Shown one piece after another: positions 1 to 7,712 of a stretch of DNA of 21,262 bases (its first letter is position 1; each line of letters starts with the position of its first letter). This stretch comes from SFWF01 sp045537915. GTDB lineage: Bacteria > Bacillota > Clostridia > Oscillospirales > Acutalibacteraceae. The notes below the pieces were generated by a model that was not told the DNA's origin, ran no database searches, and saw nothing but the letters and a program-made list of their open reading frames with translations. The position numbers and the translations under genes are program-made. Location of the stretch: NCBI GenBank assembly GCA_045537915.1, contig JAZSQK010000007.1, positions 1-21,262 of the forward strand. Direction: 5' to 3'.

Positions 1-3000
1 GGTCTTAAGCTGATTTAGACTGTCATAGGTGTAGGCTTCAAGCAGTACTCCGTCTTTGGAAATTGTAAGAATATTACCGTTAGCGTCATAGGTATAGCTG
101 TATACGCCCTCTGCCGTGGTATAGGTGTCCACAAGGGCAGAAGTTGTACCGTTTACACCGTTTTTATAGGTATAGCTTGAGGTTAAACCTGCCGTTGTGC
201 CTATCTGCCTTGACACAAGGCGGTTCAGTCCGTCATAGTTGTTTGTTAACGCTTTGCCTGTCGGCAGGGTTACGCTTCCTATGAGGTTTTTATCGTTATA
301 GTTATACCTGTAGGTAAGAGAATCTGCGCCATATGTGTAGGTCAGCTTATTTATACGGTTATATGCATCATAGGTCTGATGCATTCCGAAGCCGTTCTTT
401 ACCTGAGCACTTATGAGTCTGCCTATTGAATCGTAAACATAGTTAACGGTTTTATTCCGATAAAGGTCAAACAGCGATGTTACATTACCCTTTTTATCAT
501 AGGTATAACGGTAGATATAACCGCTGCCCTTATTTACCTCGCTGACTCGGTTAAGGTCATCATAAAGATATGAGGTTGTGCTGCCGTTTCCGTAAACTAC
601 CGAATTCAGCTTACCATTATTAGCGTTGTAGATATAGTCTATAAGGGTGCTGTCGCCGACCTTTGTCTTTGTACGGTTGCCGTAGATATCATAAATAAAG
701 GCATAGGTGTTATTGTTGCTCTCTACCTTTTCGAGCAGACCCTTTGATGATGTGTACTTAGCAAAGGACTCTGAATCATCCAAAACACCGTCTTTATCAG
801 TATCTGCAAAAACAGTAGATACACTCTGGGCGCCGTAACTGTTGATATATGAAGTCTTATTACCCTTGGCATCGGTAACCGAAATAAGCTCGCCCTTCTG
901 CTCATCATAGTCATAGTCTACGGTGTTACCGAGAGTGTCTGTAACGGTATTGGTATACTGACCCGACTCTGTATAAGTAGCAGAAGACTGCATCTTAAGG
1001 GTGGAGTCACCCGCTTCAAGAAGCTCTAATACAAAGCCCTTGCTGTCCGCCTCGTAATTTGTCCAGATTTCAATATATGCGTTATAGCTTTGGGGAGTTG
1101 AGGGCGCCCAGGTGTCCCAACACATATTTTCAGCATGACGAGGTACGACACGATAGGTGCCTTTACCGTTAGGAATAAATTTAAACTGCTGATTCGCAGC
1201 GCCCGTATAGGTAGCGATACACACCTTTGTGCCGTTGACGGTTCCGCTGTTCGCAACCTCTAAAACCTTTTCAGGTACGTTCCCGGGATGGATTGTGTAA
1301 TAATCGGTTGAGGAAACTTTCTTTATTGTGAAGCTTTGATTTATAGCATTATTGCGCTCACAATTCAATAATATGGTTCCGTCAGCAGTTTCGCCGAAAC
1401 GAACATCTACAGCACCATTGTAATAAGCAGTTCTAAAAGCATATACTCCACCGTCAACAATCTCGCTGCTGAGTGCTGTTGCAGATGTGATATTACCCTT
1501 TGAATCGTGATTAAACTTATAAGATATACCGTCAGCATAGCTTGCTATAAGCAGATGCTTATTACTGCTACTGTAAGTATTATAATACTTATGTCCTGTA
1601 GACGCAACACTTTTAACCACTTCATTATCCGAATATTGAAAACTGCTTGATTGATTTGCAGCAGAAATAGCATTTGTAACATTGCCGTTCTCATCGTAAA
1701 CATAGCTTTGAGAGTTGTCTTTAACAAGGCTGATGTTATCGAAATAACCAACATTTAGGTTGCGATAATACTCTATATAAATCGTTATAGAAGTAGGTTG
1801 TTTATCTTCTTTCTTTACGATTACAGGAACCGATACATATTGCCAATCAGTAATAAATGTGCTTGGTTTTATGGCGCCTGTCCACTTTACTGAGCCATCA
1901 GTATAGCTTATCATACATTCAATCTGATAGACCCTACCGTCATCCAAAACATCGGGTGCAGCAGCAGCTTTTGACCATGCACTGAAAATATATACGTCGT
2001 CTTTACTTCCGTAGATATCTATTACCTGGTAAATATTCTTGGTTTTCGAATAATTACCGGTAAATTTGTATGCTTTGTCCCCGAACAGTTTCTGTTCTGA
2101 TGAAATACCATCGATAGACTCAATTTCCGTAAGTCTCCATCCGTCATTACGTTCAAAGCCGCCGTTTTCAACTAGGTTATAGTCACTGACCTCATTGCCC
2201 TCTTCAAGCTGAATACAGTCAAACCACGCTGTGCCTTGTGTGCCTGGACGAATGCCTGTATGAATCTGAACATAGCTTATATTATAAGGAACCGTAAAAG
2301 TAAGGCTTATGCGTCTCCAGCCATTATCCACCTCTGGTTCGGTAGTTCCAAGAATAAAATCAGAATAAACGCTACCGTTATGACCGCCTGCCTTATAGTA
2401 TGATGTCGCAGAAACGAACGCACCCTGTGTGCCTTGCAAATTTTCGGTTTTGACATAACCGCTTAAGGTATATGTCGCCCCTTCTTTCAAACTTGCAATA
2501 TTCTGGAAGAAGCTGACAGTCCTCTGACTTGGTGCATTAAAGGTAATTCTACCGCAATCCTGACCCATATAGGCGTTTTCCGAATTAGTCTCAATTCCAA
2601 AAAAGGCCGCTGTATCGGTGTGAGAATCCCAATAGATAGTGTTCCACGAACCGCCGACTTCAAAGCTTCCGTCAGACAACAGATTTACCGAAGATACTGT
2701 TGAGCTTGTTCTATCTATCTTATTGTTGTTTCGAACGTTGTTATTTGCTTTTATATATGTTGAAGATTCAATTTCTCCTACAAATTCACCGTTCGGTTTT
2801 TTGAAGTAGGAGGTTGTTTTCTGTCCCTGTTCATTGAAAAGACAGTATTCGAGCAGTCTATCCTGAGCGCTAATATCCTCGCTGGGGCCTTGATGTGTTA
2901 TTATTCTTGTAGACTGGCTAATTTTTTCCCAATATAAAAATCTGTTGCCGTCAGAGTTTTTTGGGGCGGTTGCAAGAGATTGACAGGTGCCGTCACCATG

Positions 3001-5151
3001 ATATTTAATAACGAGGTCGCTTTCGCCGATACTTGAACGATGTAACCTACTATTACTCATTATAAACTCTTGTGTAATGCCGTCATATCTCTCTGCACGA
3101 ACAAGATAACCATCAGAGTCATAAACATAACTTATCTCTCTGCCGTCCGGATCTGTAATTTTGCTCAATAATCCGTTGTTGTAGGTAAAGGACGTTACTC
3201 TACCGCTTGAATCTGTGATGGAGCTTACAGGAACAGAAAAATCATCGCTTGGATATGTAATTGTCAACTCATTACCGTGGATATCTTTGATTTTTCTAAG
3301 TCTTCCATGGTAATCATATCCCTTTTTGTTGCCATTTTTGTCTTCGAGTGTAAACTTCCAGTCGCCTGTGCCATTTTGCGAAAGCGTCCAACCCCTGCCC
3401 ACCTCATCTTTATAGACATTTTGTGTGTCGGTAGACTTAAAATATATATCAGTGCCATCTTCATCAGTCAGGCGGTACGGATAATCGGCGGAATAATTTG
3501 GATATCCCAGCATATGAGTGAGTTTCTCGGAAATATTCAGTTTCCAGCCACGGCCAAAGGTAGTCCAATTACCTGCCCACTCGGAATTGTAAACATGATA
3601 TATGTTGGAATTGAGAAGATTTCCACTATACGCAATATCCGAAAAGGTATAGGTTATCGTGCCACGGTACTCGTTAAGATTGAGCGTACCGTAAGCGCCA
3701 TTATCGTAGGTCTTATAGCTGTTGTAATCATTAAGACCAACCGTGTTTATATAATATAAGTTCAATATCGGCCGTACATCTTCGTCATTGTTTTTATCAT
3801 TAAAGAACCTACGTCCTACTATGCCCGATTCAACGCTTCCTCTCAGCATAATACCATAGTTGTTTCCACCCTCATACCAGCTCTTTACGGTTCGAGTTAT
3901 ATCCCACATAGCGTAGTTTTGATCTGTATTATCAATAAGACAATAATCCAAAACATTGGTATCATGCGGATGATCAAACGTTACTGTAGCAGTCGTCCAA
4001 TCCTGTGTTATTTGATAAGCATCCACTTTATAAATGCCGTCTCCCATTAGAGAGTTTTGATACGGAACAAGCGCAAATACTGCCGAAGTAACAACATCTG
4101 CTTCATTCAATTCAGGCAAATTTATTTTCATATATGTTCGCGTTGTACCTTCCGATGTCATACCTACATAGGTATGGCGCGCACCTACATTTCTTGTAAC
4201 ATTACCTGTACTGGATTTTTTAAGATAACAGTCTGTCTTAAAATTGTATTCGCCGGGTTTTTCTACCCACGGGTCGACATATACCGGAAATTCACGCTCT
4301 TCGGCGCCAAGCCACTCGGCATCTGCAATAATTTTGACGGTTAAGTTGTTGCCGTTATTCTTTATGATAGACAAACTCACAGCATCGCTCTTATTGTCCG
4401 CTGCATCGGTCATTAAGGGCGCTTTTATTATATATATTGCATTGTTTTCAGCATCACAAAGCTCAATGGTTTTAGAATCAACTTGAACTGCTTTTAATGA
4501 ACCGATTTTATAGTTCTGGGTAAACTCATTTTGAGCATTTTTATTCTTTAAAACTATGTTTTCTTTAATGCCTGTGGGCGTAATAAAATACTGAAGGTCA
4601 ACATTTTTATAAACATTGCGATACCAGACCTCTTCGGTTATGTTTTCAAGCTCGGTGAGAGAATCAGAATCAGAATTGGTATCGCTATACTCAACAGGAC
4701 TATTGTTGGCCTTTTCAAATCCCCAAGAAATGTCATAACCATTGACAACGATAGAAACCAGCTTGTTCTGCTTGGCTTTTTTGCTAAGTCCCACCGTTAT
4801 GTCACTCTTTTTGTTGATAAGCTCTTCCTGAAGGGATTCATTTTCCCTTAATGAATTATCGTACTGTTGCCAGTCGCCCTCTTCATCACGGAAATGAACG
4901 GGTATATCATACTGAGCAGCCATATAACTGCCGTCACTCATAAGAAAATGCTTAACATTTTCTTCACGCTTTTCTTCAATTTCTTTGAGTATATAAGCCT
5001 CTTCCTTACCGTTTGCTTCTGTCACGGCTTCTGACCCAACTGCAGCATCGTCTTCCGATACTGGCAAAGCGATGGCCTGAAGAGGCTGCACTGTCAATAC
5101 CATTGCAAGACATAGAGTCAATGCCAACAGTTTAAATGTGATTTTTTTCAT
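1..5151 (-). CDS. Large secreted DNRLRE / RHS-repeat protein with CBM-like and ricin-lectin modules (3' end off window)
   Basis: The frame is open for 1717 codons from ATG 5151 and runs off the left edge, so the C-terminus is missing. The start follows an AGAAGGGA ribosome binding site. Visible in order: a signal peptide (residues 1-29, basic then hydrophobic, ending near QAIALP); a charged N-terminal region; a DNRLRE-type stalk domain (about 297-465); RHS/YD repeats (about 550-700, e.g. SYVYDSDGYLVRAERYDG); two carbohydrate-binding-module-like jelly rolls (about 823-984, starting NLLSDGSFE, and 991-1145, starting NLVENGGFE, both ending in a W/YFD-I-L motif); another YD stretch; a ricin-type beta-trefoil (about 1233-1378, with INQSF and NQQFKF repeats); and YD repeats to the edge (e.g. 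YRYTYDKKGNVTSLFD). It is most likely exported and surface-bound or released. RHS proteins often form a shell carrying a C-terminal toxin or variable tip, which cannot be seen here. The substrate of the lectin-like modules is unknown. Confidence 0.9.
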   Translation of the reverse strand, partial: MKKITFKLLALTLCLAMVLTVQPLQAIALPVSEDDAAVGSEAVTEANGKEEAYILKEIEEKREENVKHFLMSDGSYMAAQYDIPVHFRDEEGDWQQYDNSLRENESLQEELINKKSDITVGLSKKAKQNKLVSIVVNGYDISWGFEKANNSPVEYSDTNSDSDSLTELENITEEVWYRNVYKNVDLQYFITPTGIKENIVLKNKNAQNEFTQNYKIGSLKAVQVDSKTIELCDAENNAIYIIKAPLMTDAADNKSDAVSLSIIKNNGNNLTVKIIADAEWLGAEEREFPVYVDPWVEKPGEYNFKTDCYLKKSSTGNVTRNVGARHTYVGMTSEGTTRTYMKINLPELNEADVVTSAVFALVPYQNSLMGDGIYKVDAYQITQDWTTATVTFDHPHDTNVLDYCLIDNTDQNYAMWDITRTVKSWYEGGNNYGIMLRGSVESGIVGRRFFNDKNNDEDVRPILNLYYINTVGLNDYNSYKTYDNGAYGTLNLNEYRGTITYTFSDIAYSGNLLNSNIYHVYNSEWAGNWTTFGRGWKLNISEKLTHMLGYPNYSADYPYRLTDEDGTDIYFKSTDTQNVYKDEVGRGWTLSQNGTGDWKFTLEDKNGNKKGYDYHGRLRKIKDIHGNELTITYPSDDFSVPVSSITDSSGRVTSFTYNNGLLSKITDPDGREISYVYDSDGYLVRAERYDGITQEFIMSNSRLHRSSIGESDLVIKYHGDGTCQSLATAPKNSDGNRFLYWEKISQSTRIITHQGPSEDISAQDRLLEYCLFNEQGQKTTSYFKKPNGEFVGEIESSTYIKANNNVRNNNKIDRTSSTVSSVNLLSDGSFEVGGSWNTIYWDSHTDTAAFFGIETNSENAYMGQDCGRITFNAPSQRTVSFFQNIASLKEGATYTLSGYVKTENLQGTQGAFVSATSYYKAGGHNGSVYSDFILGTTEPEVDNGWRRISLTFTVPYNISYVQIHTGIRPGTQGTAWFDCIQLEEGNEVSDYNLVENGGFERNDGWRLTEIESIDGISSEQKLFGDKAYKFTGNYSKTKNIYQVIDIYGSKDDVYIFSAWSKAAAAPDVLDDGRVYQIECMISYTDGSVKWTGAIKPSTFITDWQYVSVPVIVKKEDKQPTSITIYIEYYRNLNVGYFDNISLVKDNSQSYVYDENGNVTNAISAANQSSSFQYSDNEVVKSVASTGHKYYNTYSSSNKHLLIASYADGISYKFNHDSKGNITSATALSSEIVDGGVYAFRTAYYNGAVDVRFGETADGTILLNCERNNAINQSFTIKKVSSTDYYTIHPGNVPEKVLEVANSGTVNGTKVCIATYTGAANQQFKFIPNGKGTYRVVPRHAENMCWDTWAPSTPQSYNAYIEIWTNYEADSKGFVLELLEAGDSTLKMQSSATYTESGQYTNTVTDTLGNTVDYDYDEQKGELISVTDAKGNKTSYINSYGAQSVSTVFADTDKDGVLDDSESFAKYTSSKGLLEKVESNNNTYAFIYDIYGNRTKTKVGDSTLIDYIYNANNGKLNSVVYGNGSTTSYLYDDLNRVSEVNKGSGYIYRYTYDKKGNVTSLFDLYRNKTVNYVYDSIGRLISAQVKNGFGMHQTYDAYNRINKLTYTYGADSLTYRYNYNDKNLIGSVTLPTGKALTNNYDGLNRLVSRQIGTTAGLTSSYTYKNGVNGTTSALVDTYTTAEGVYSYTYDANGNILTISKDGVLLEAYTYDSLNQLKT

Positions 5152-5202
5152 AAAAATATCCCTTCTTTCTTTAAAATTCCGAAATTACTTTCTGACTATT
5201 AA

Positions 5203-5229
5203 GACGAAAAAAGGCACCTTCTTGTGACA
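5203..5229 (-). promoter_or_regulatory. Putative ECF-type promoter of the large RHS gene
   Basis: On the minus strand TGTCAC (5224-5229) is followed after 17 bases by CGTC (5203-5206), the spacing and -10 core expected of an ECF sigma promoter. It lies about 50 bases before the start codon. The surrounding 11-mer ATTTTGTCACA is repeated upstream of the small secreted protein gene. No good TTGACA/TATAAT promoter was seen here. This is an inference from pattern only. Confidence 0.3.
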
Positions 5230-5282
5230 AAATAATTTAGAAAGTTTTCTCTATATAAACTAACCGAACAACTTTTTTAACC

Positions 5283-5350
5283 CGTCGTATTAAGTCGATA
5301 AATGTCAATGAATTAGCAAATTTATTTGCTTTAGTCGTTGTAATGTTGAA
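5283..5350 (+). promoter_or_regulatory. Helically phased GTC boxes (0A-box-like) upstream of the Spo0A-C gene
   Basis: GTC recurs at 5284, 5294, 5304 and 5334, always on the same 10-bp phase, in the contexts CGTCGTA, AGTCGAT, TGTCAAT and AGTCGTT. A further TGTTGAA lies at 5344-5350. These resemble degenerate Spo0A boxes (TGTCGAA), and Spo0A DNA-binding domains are known to bind tandem boxes head to tail at this spacing. A short palindrome, AGCAAA-TTTA-TTTGCT (5315-5330), sits between the third and fourth boxes. The next gene encodes a Spo0A-type domain, so autoregulation is possible. No box matches the consensus perfectly. Confidence 0.3.
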
Positions 5351-5375
5351 AATCTTACATAAGGAGGATAATAGA

Positions 5376-5714
5376 ATGGAATCGCAAATCCACGAGCTTC
5401 TGCATTCTTTGTCGATTACAAGAAATTATATAGGATATGAATATATCATAACTGCTTGTAAACTCATTTTAATGAATGAATCCTTGCTCCACAGCGTTAT
5501 GAAGAGCGTATATCCGCCTGTTGCAGAAGCCTTTGGCTGCAACACACATAATATTGAAAGAAATATCCGCACTGTTATTTTTCACGCCTGGAAATACCGT
5601 CGTGAAAGATTTAGCGAAATTGCAGGATATCCTCTTTCAGCGCCGCCCACGGTATCAGAGTTTCTTGCGATACTATGTAACTGTGTAAAAAAACACCAGA
5701 CGGTCTGCCTATGA
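5376..5714 (+). CDS. Free-standing Spo0A C-terminal-domain DNA-binding protein
   Basis: A 112-residue protein. The start is placed at ATG 5376, eight bases after AGGAGG (5362-5367); an in-frame ATG at 5343 lies upstream of that ribosome binding site. Almost the whole chain aligns by eye with the C-terminal DNA-binding domain of Spo0A: IHELLHSLSITRNYIGYEYI near the N-terminus, then LLHSVMKSVYPPVAEAFG, then the recognition-helix region HNIERNIRTVIFHAW, then the family's PTVSEFLAIL ending. The receiver (phosphoacceptor) domain of true Spo0A is absent, so it cannot be switched by phosphorelay in the usual way. It likely acts as a small transcription regulator, perhaps of its own promoter or the divergent surface-protein gene. 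The family assignment is strong; its targets are inferred. Confidence 0.85.
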   Translation: MESQIHELLHSLSITRNYIGYEYIITACKLILMNESLLHSVMKSVYPPVAEAFGCNTHNIERNIRTVIFHAWKYRRERFSEIAGYPLSAPPTVSEFLAILCNCVKKHQTVCL

Positions 5715-5720
5715 CCAAAA

Positions 5721-5756
5721 AATCAAGGACCGAAGAAAACTCTACGGTCCTTGATT
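5721..5756 (+). other. Perfect 12-bp stem-loop just after the Spo0A-C gene
   Basis: AATCAAGGACCG (5721-5732) pairs perfectly with CGGTCCTTGATT (5745-5756) around a 12-base loop. It begins six bases after the stop codon. No T-run follows directly, so it is probably not a terminator by itself; it may protect the 3' end or act with the terminator immediately downstream. Confidence 0.6.
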
Positions 5757-5767
5757 CGAGAGAGACA

Positions 5768-5798
5768 GCCTACCCGTAAAAACGGGGTAGGCTTTTTT
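5768..5798 (+). terminator. Rho-independent terminator
   Basis: GCCTACCC (5768-5775) pairs with GGGTAGGC (5785-5792), and the stem is followed directly by TTTTTT (5793-5798). It ends the Spo0A-C gene transcript and separates it from the convergent secreted-protein gene. Confidence 0.9.
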
Positions 5799-5800
5799 GC

Positions 5801-5860
5801 TTACCGATAATTTATAAAACAGTGAAGGAAACATTTTTTAAAAACTGTTCTTATCGGTTA
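5801..5860. repeat. Nested inverted repeat in the convergent intergenic region
   Basis: Outer arms CCGATAA-type (5801-5810 and 5851-5860, eight contiguous pairs) enclose inner arms AACAGT (5818-5823) and ACTGTT (5844-5849). In RNA this would fold into one interrupted hairpin with a 20-base loop. It ends seven bases from the stop codon of the minus-strand secreted-protein gene and may serve as its 3' structure. There is no clear T-run on the minus side. Confidence 0.4.
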
Positions 5861-5866
5861 AGACAT

Positions 5867-6268
5867 TTAATTTGTTTTTTCTCCGCTATAGCACTCAATT
5901 TCCTCATCGGCAGCGCTGCCGGCACAGACACGTGCCCACATTTTTACACGGTAGGTACCGCTGCCGACCGAGGTGCTTTCTGACATTGAAAGTGTGCTGT
6001 TTGGTGTAATGTCACTCCATTCTATAATATCATCCCACCACCAGAGCACCTTTTTCTGAAGGGTTAAGGTCATCTTTACTGAGGTTACATATGTATCTCC
6101 ATCAACATAACCTTCACAATTTGCAATATCATCCTTAATTACAAGAGATGTGGAATGGCTCATTATATAACTATACCGTGGTTGCACAGAGGTTTCTGCA
6201 CTAATACTAAGAGGTACAATAGCAAGTATAAGGAGCGTCAAAAAAACACTCATAATCTTTTTAATCAT
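5867..6268 (-). CDS. Small secreted protein, possibly DUF6147-like
   Basis: A 133-residue protein starting at ATG 6268, eight bases after AGGAGG. Residues 1-24 form a clear signal peptide (MIKKIMSVFLTLLILAIVP, cleavage expected near ISA-ET), leaving a mature chain of about 109 residues. The mature part alternates short hydrophobic strands with polar turns, consistent with a small beta-sandwich: VTSVKMTLTLQKK, a Trp-rich VLWWWDDIIEW, then GTYRVKMWARV. This order of motifs resembles the small exported DUF6147 proteins of Firmicutes, but that link is from memory of the pattern. Three cysteines are present in the mature part. No catalytic motif is seen. It lies downstream of the ECF sigma and anti-sigma genes on the same strand, 73 bases after the anti-sigma stop, and may be in their regulon. 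Confidence 0.75.
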   Translation of the reverse strand: MIKKIMSVFLTLLILAIVPLSISAETSVQPRYSYIMSHSTSLVIKDDIANCEGYVDGDTYVTSVKMTLTLQKKVLWWWDDIIEWSDITPNSTLSMSESTSVGSGTYRVKMWARVCAGSAADEEIECYSGEKTN

Positions 6269-6309
6269 AAATCAAGCCTCCTATATTTTGGTTTCCTTCA
6301 AAAGAATAC

Positions 6310-6340
6310 AACAGAGTTTTTTGACAAAATGTGACAAAAT
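6310..6340 (-). promoter_or_regulatory. Shared TGTGACAAAAT element upstream of the small secreted protein gene
   Basis: On the plus strand TGACAAAAT occurs twice, 10 bases apart (6322-6330 and 6332-6340). The second copy is part of TGTGACAAAAT, identical to 5223-5233 upstream of the large RHS gene. Read on the minus strand it is ATTTTGTCACA, about 62-72 bases before the start codon. The spot 17 bases further holds TGTT (6310-6313), weaker than the CGTC at the RHS gene. It may be an ECF promoter or a repressor/activator site. Confidence 0.3.
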
Positions 6341-6341
6341 T

Positions 6342-7022
6342 TTACTCTGACTTGACAGATTCGGCTATCTTTATCATTTCTTCTTTAGATAACCTTTCTG
6401 TTGCTGTTATGGTATACCCGTATTTATTATCGCTCCAGAACAACACAGTTTTGTTTTCCTTTTCAAAAATATATGCACCCAAACCAGAAACTGTTAAAAT
6501 CTCTTTTCCGAAATCTTCTGTATCCAAATATACTAAATAATTATCTCTTGTATTCTGAGAAAAATATATGTAGCTGTTTTTAGATACATACTGCAACCTG
6601 TGATATGTTGCGAGTTTTTCAGCCTGCTTAAGTTCATACCCCTGCGGTATATATGTGGGGGCATAATAGGTGTCAATAAAATCATTGCTTTCCTCATTAA
6701 AGCTTACGGTTGAGAATTTTTCAAAGGTTTCTAAAAGGAAGTTAATTACCGCCTCACGCAGTGCCTTTACACTGAAGGTTGCGGTGGTTATGGCAAGGAT
6801 AATCGCAATAATTACACAGGCTACCCGTTTTCCGACGGTATTTATAAGGGAATAGTAGGAACGTTTTTGCTGTTTTATAAGCCGCTCCATCTTTATCTCA
6901 AATTCCTTGGAAAAGGTAATGTGAGAGACCTCACTATCGGCGGGAAGCGCCGCTTCCTCCTCTTCAGCTATTACAGCCAAAGCCTTTTTAAGTATTGACA
7001 GGTTGTTCTGTGAATTGAACAT
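6342..7022 (-). CDS. Membrane-anchored anti-sigma factor, DUF4367-type
   Basis: A 226-residue protein. ATG 7022 is chosen because GGAG lies six bases before it, inside the end of the sigma gene; an in-frame ATG at 7034 has no such site. The N-terminal cytoplasmic part (residues 1-66) is charged and includes an EEEE run. One membrane helix (about 67-84, VACVIIAIILAITTATF) follows a basic stretch, giving an N-in, C-out topology. The extracytoplasmic part (about 95-226) has the pattern seen in DUF4367 domains: YAPTYIPQGYEL, then aromatic-rich strands. It directly follows the ECF sigma gene with start and stop about 3 bases apart, the standard arrangement for a sigma/anti-sigma pair. It probably holds the sigma factor at the membrane until an envelope signal is sensed. 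There is no zinc-binding HxxxCxxC motif, so it is not a ZAS-type anti-sigma. Confidence 0.8.
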   Translation of the reverse strand: MFNSQNNLSILKKALAVIAEEEEAALPADSEVSHITFSKEFEIKMERLIKQQKRSYYSLINTVGKRVACVIIAIILAITTATFSVKALREAVINFLLETFEKFSTVSFNEESNDFIDTYYAPTYIPQGYELKQAEKLATYHRLQYVSKNSYIYFSQNTRDNYLVYLDTEDFGKEILTVSGLGAYIFEKENKTVLFWSDNKYGYTITATERLSKEEMIKIAESVKSE

Positions 7023-7024
7023 TG

Positions 7025-7567
7025 TTATCTCCATTCTCGCAGAGAATATTCCAGCAACTCTCTTGCTCGTTCTACCCTCTTGCGTACTGCGGCATATGTA
7101 ATTCCGAGCAGATCAGCAATTTCTCTGTCGGAAAAGCCTTGATGAAATTTAAGCAAAAGAACATCTCTGTATATTTCGGGAAGCTCCTTTATCTTTGCGA
7201 TAAGGGCGGAAAACTCTATCTCCTCCAGATTATACTTTATCTTGGTATAAGGTCTGAAATCCTGATCATATTCCTCATCATAGCTGATACACTGATACTT
7301 TTTCCCAGCCTTCATCATATCACGACAGATGTTCTTAACTATTTTAACGACAAAATTACGTGTTTTGGGACTAAATACTTCTTCAACGCCATTCATATGT
7401 CTGGAAATCCTGATAAACGCCTCGTGAACTGCATCTTCCGCCAAAAATTCATCTTTTAACATGCAATAAGCAGAATACTTCATAAGTTTGCTGTACTCTT
7501 CATATAACTGTCTGAATTTTGTTTTATCTTCATCGTTATCTATAAGGCTTAAATAAAAGACTAACAC
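7025..7567 (-). CDS. ECF-family RNA polymerase sigma factor
   Basis: About 180 residues. GTG 7567 is the preferred start, seven bases after AAGGGG (7575-7580); a TTG two codons upstream (7573) is too close to that site. Region 2 is visible at about residues 12-80 (YSKLMKYSAYCMLKDEFLAE, then EDAVHEAFIRI, the core-binding/-10 recognition part). Region 4 is at about 115-175, with the helix-turn-helix LPEIYRDVLLLKFHQGFSDR, then EIADLLGITYAAVRKRVERA. No region 1 or 3, as usual for ECF sigmas. The gene overlaps its anti-sigma partner's ribosome binding site, which implies translational coupling. Its own promoter could not be identified with confidence in 7574-7712. Likely targets are neighbouring exported proteins. 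Confidence 0.92.
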   Translation of the reverse strand: MLVFYLSLIDNDEDKTKFRQLYEEYSKLMKYSAYCMLKDEFLAEDAVHEAFIRISRHMNGVEEVFSPKTRNFVVKIVKNICRDMMKAGKKYQCISYDEEYDQDFRPYTKIKYNLEEIEFSALIAKIKELPEIYRDVLLLKFHQGFSDREIADLLGITYAAVRKRVERARELLEYSLREWR

Positions 7568-7712
7568 GGCCAAACCCCTTGTCTTAAATTGCTTTGTATG
7601 GTAATTTTATCATATTTTCCGACCGTTTTCTACAGTTTAATCAATCTCAGTTTTGTATTTTTAGGCTGCGAATGTAAAAACTTTGATATATGAGGAATAA
7701 TATAGTATCTCT

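Noticed and set aside
1..760. Recurrent TCATAGGTATAG-like units that might look like a CRISPR or tandem DNA repeat
   Set aside because: They are the DNA form of YD-repeat codons (YxYDxxGN) in the RHS protein, vary in spacing and sequence, and have no spacers.
3277..3759. A 160-codon plus-strand open frame inside the giant minus-strand gene
   Set aside because: The minus-strand frame is continuously open through this stretch and encodes RHS/YD repeats; the plus-strand frame lacks a ribosome binding site.
5343..5375. ATG at 5343 as the start of the Spo0A-C gene
   Set aside because: The strong AGGAGG site lies after it and is properly spaced to ATG 5376; the extra 11 residues have no counterpart in the domain.
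7574..7712. A sigma-factor self-promoter on the minus strand
   Set aside because: AT-rich hexamers such as TATGAT exist but no -35 with acceptable spacing, and no good copy of the TGTCAC-N17-CGTC pattern, was found.
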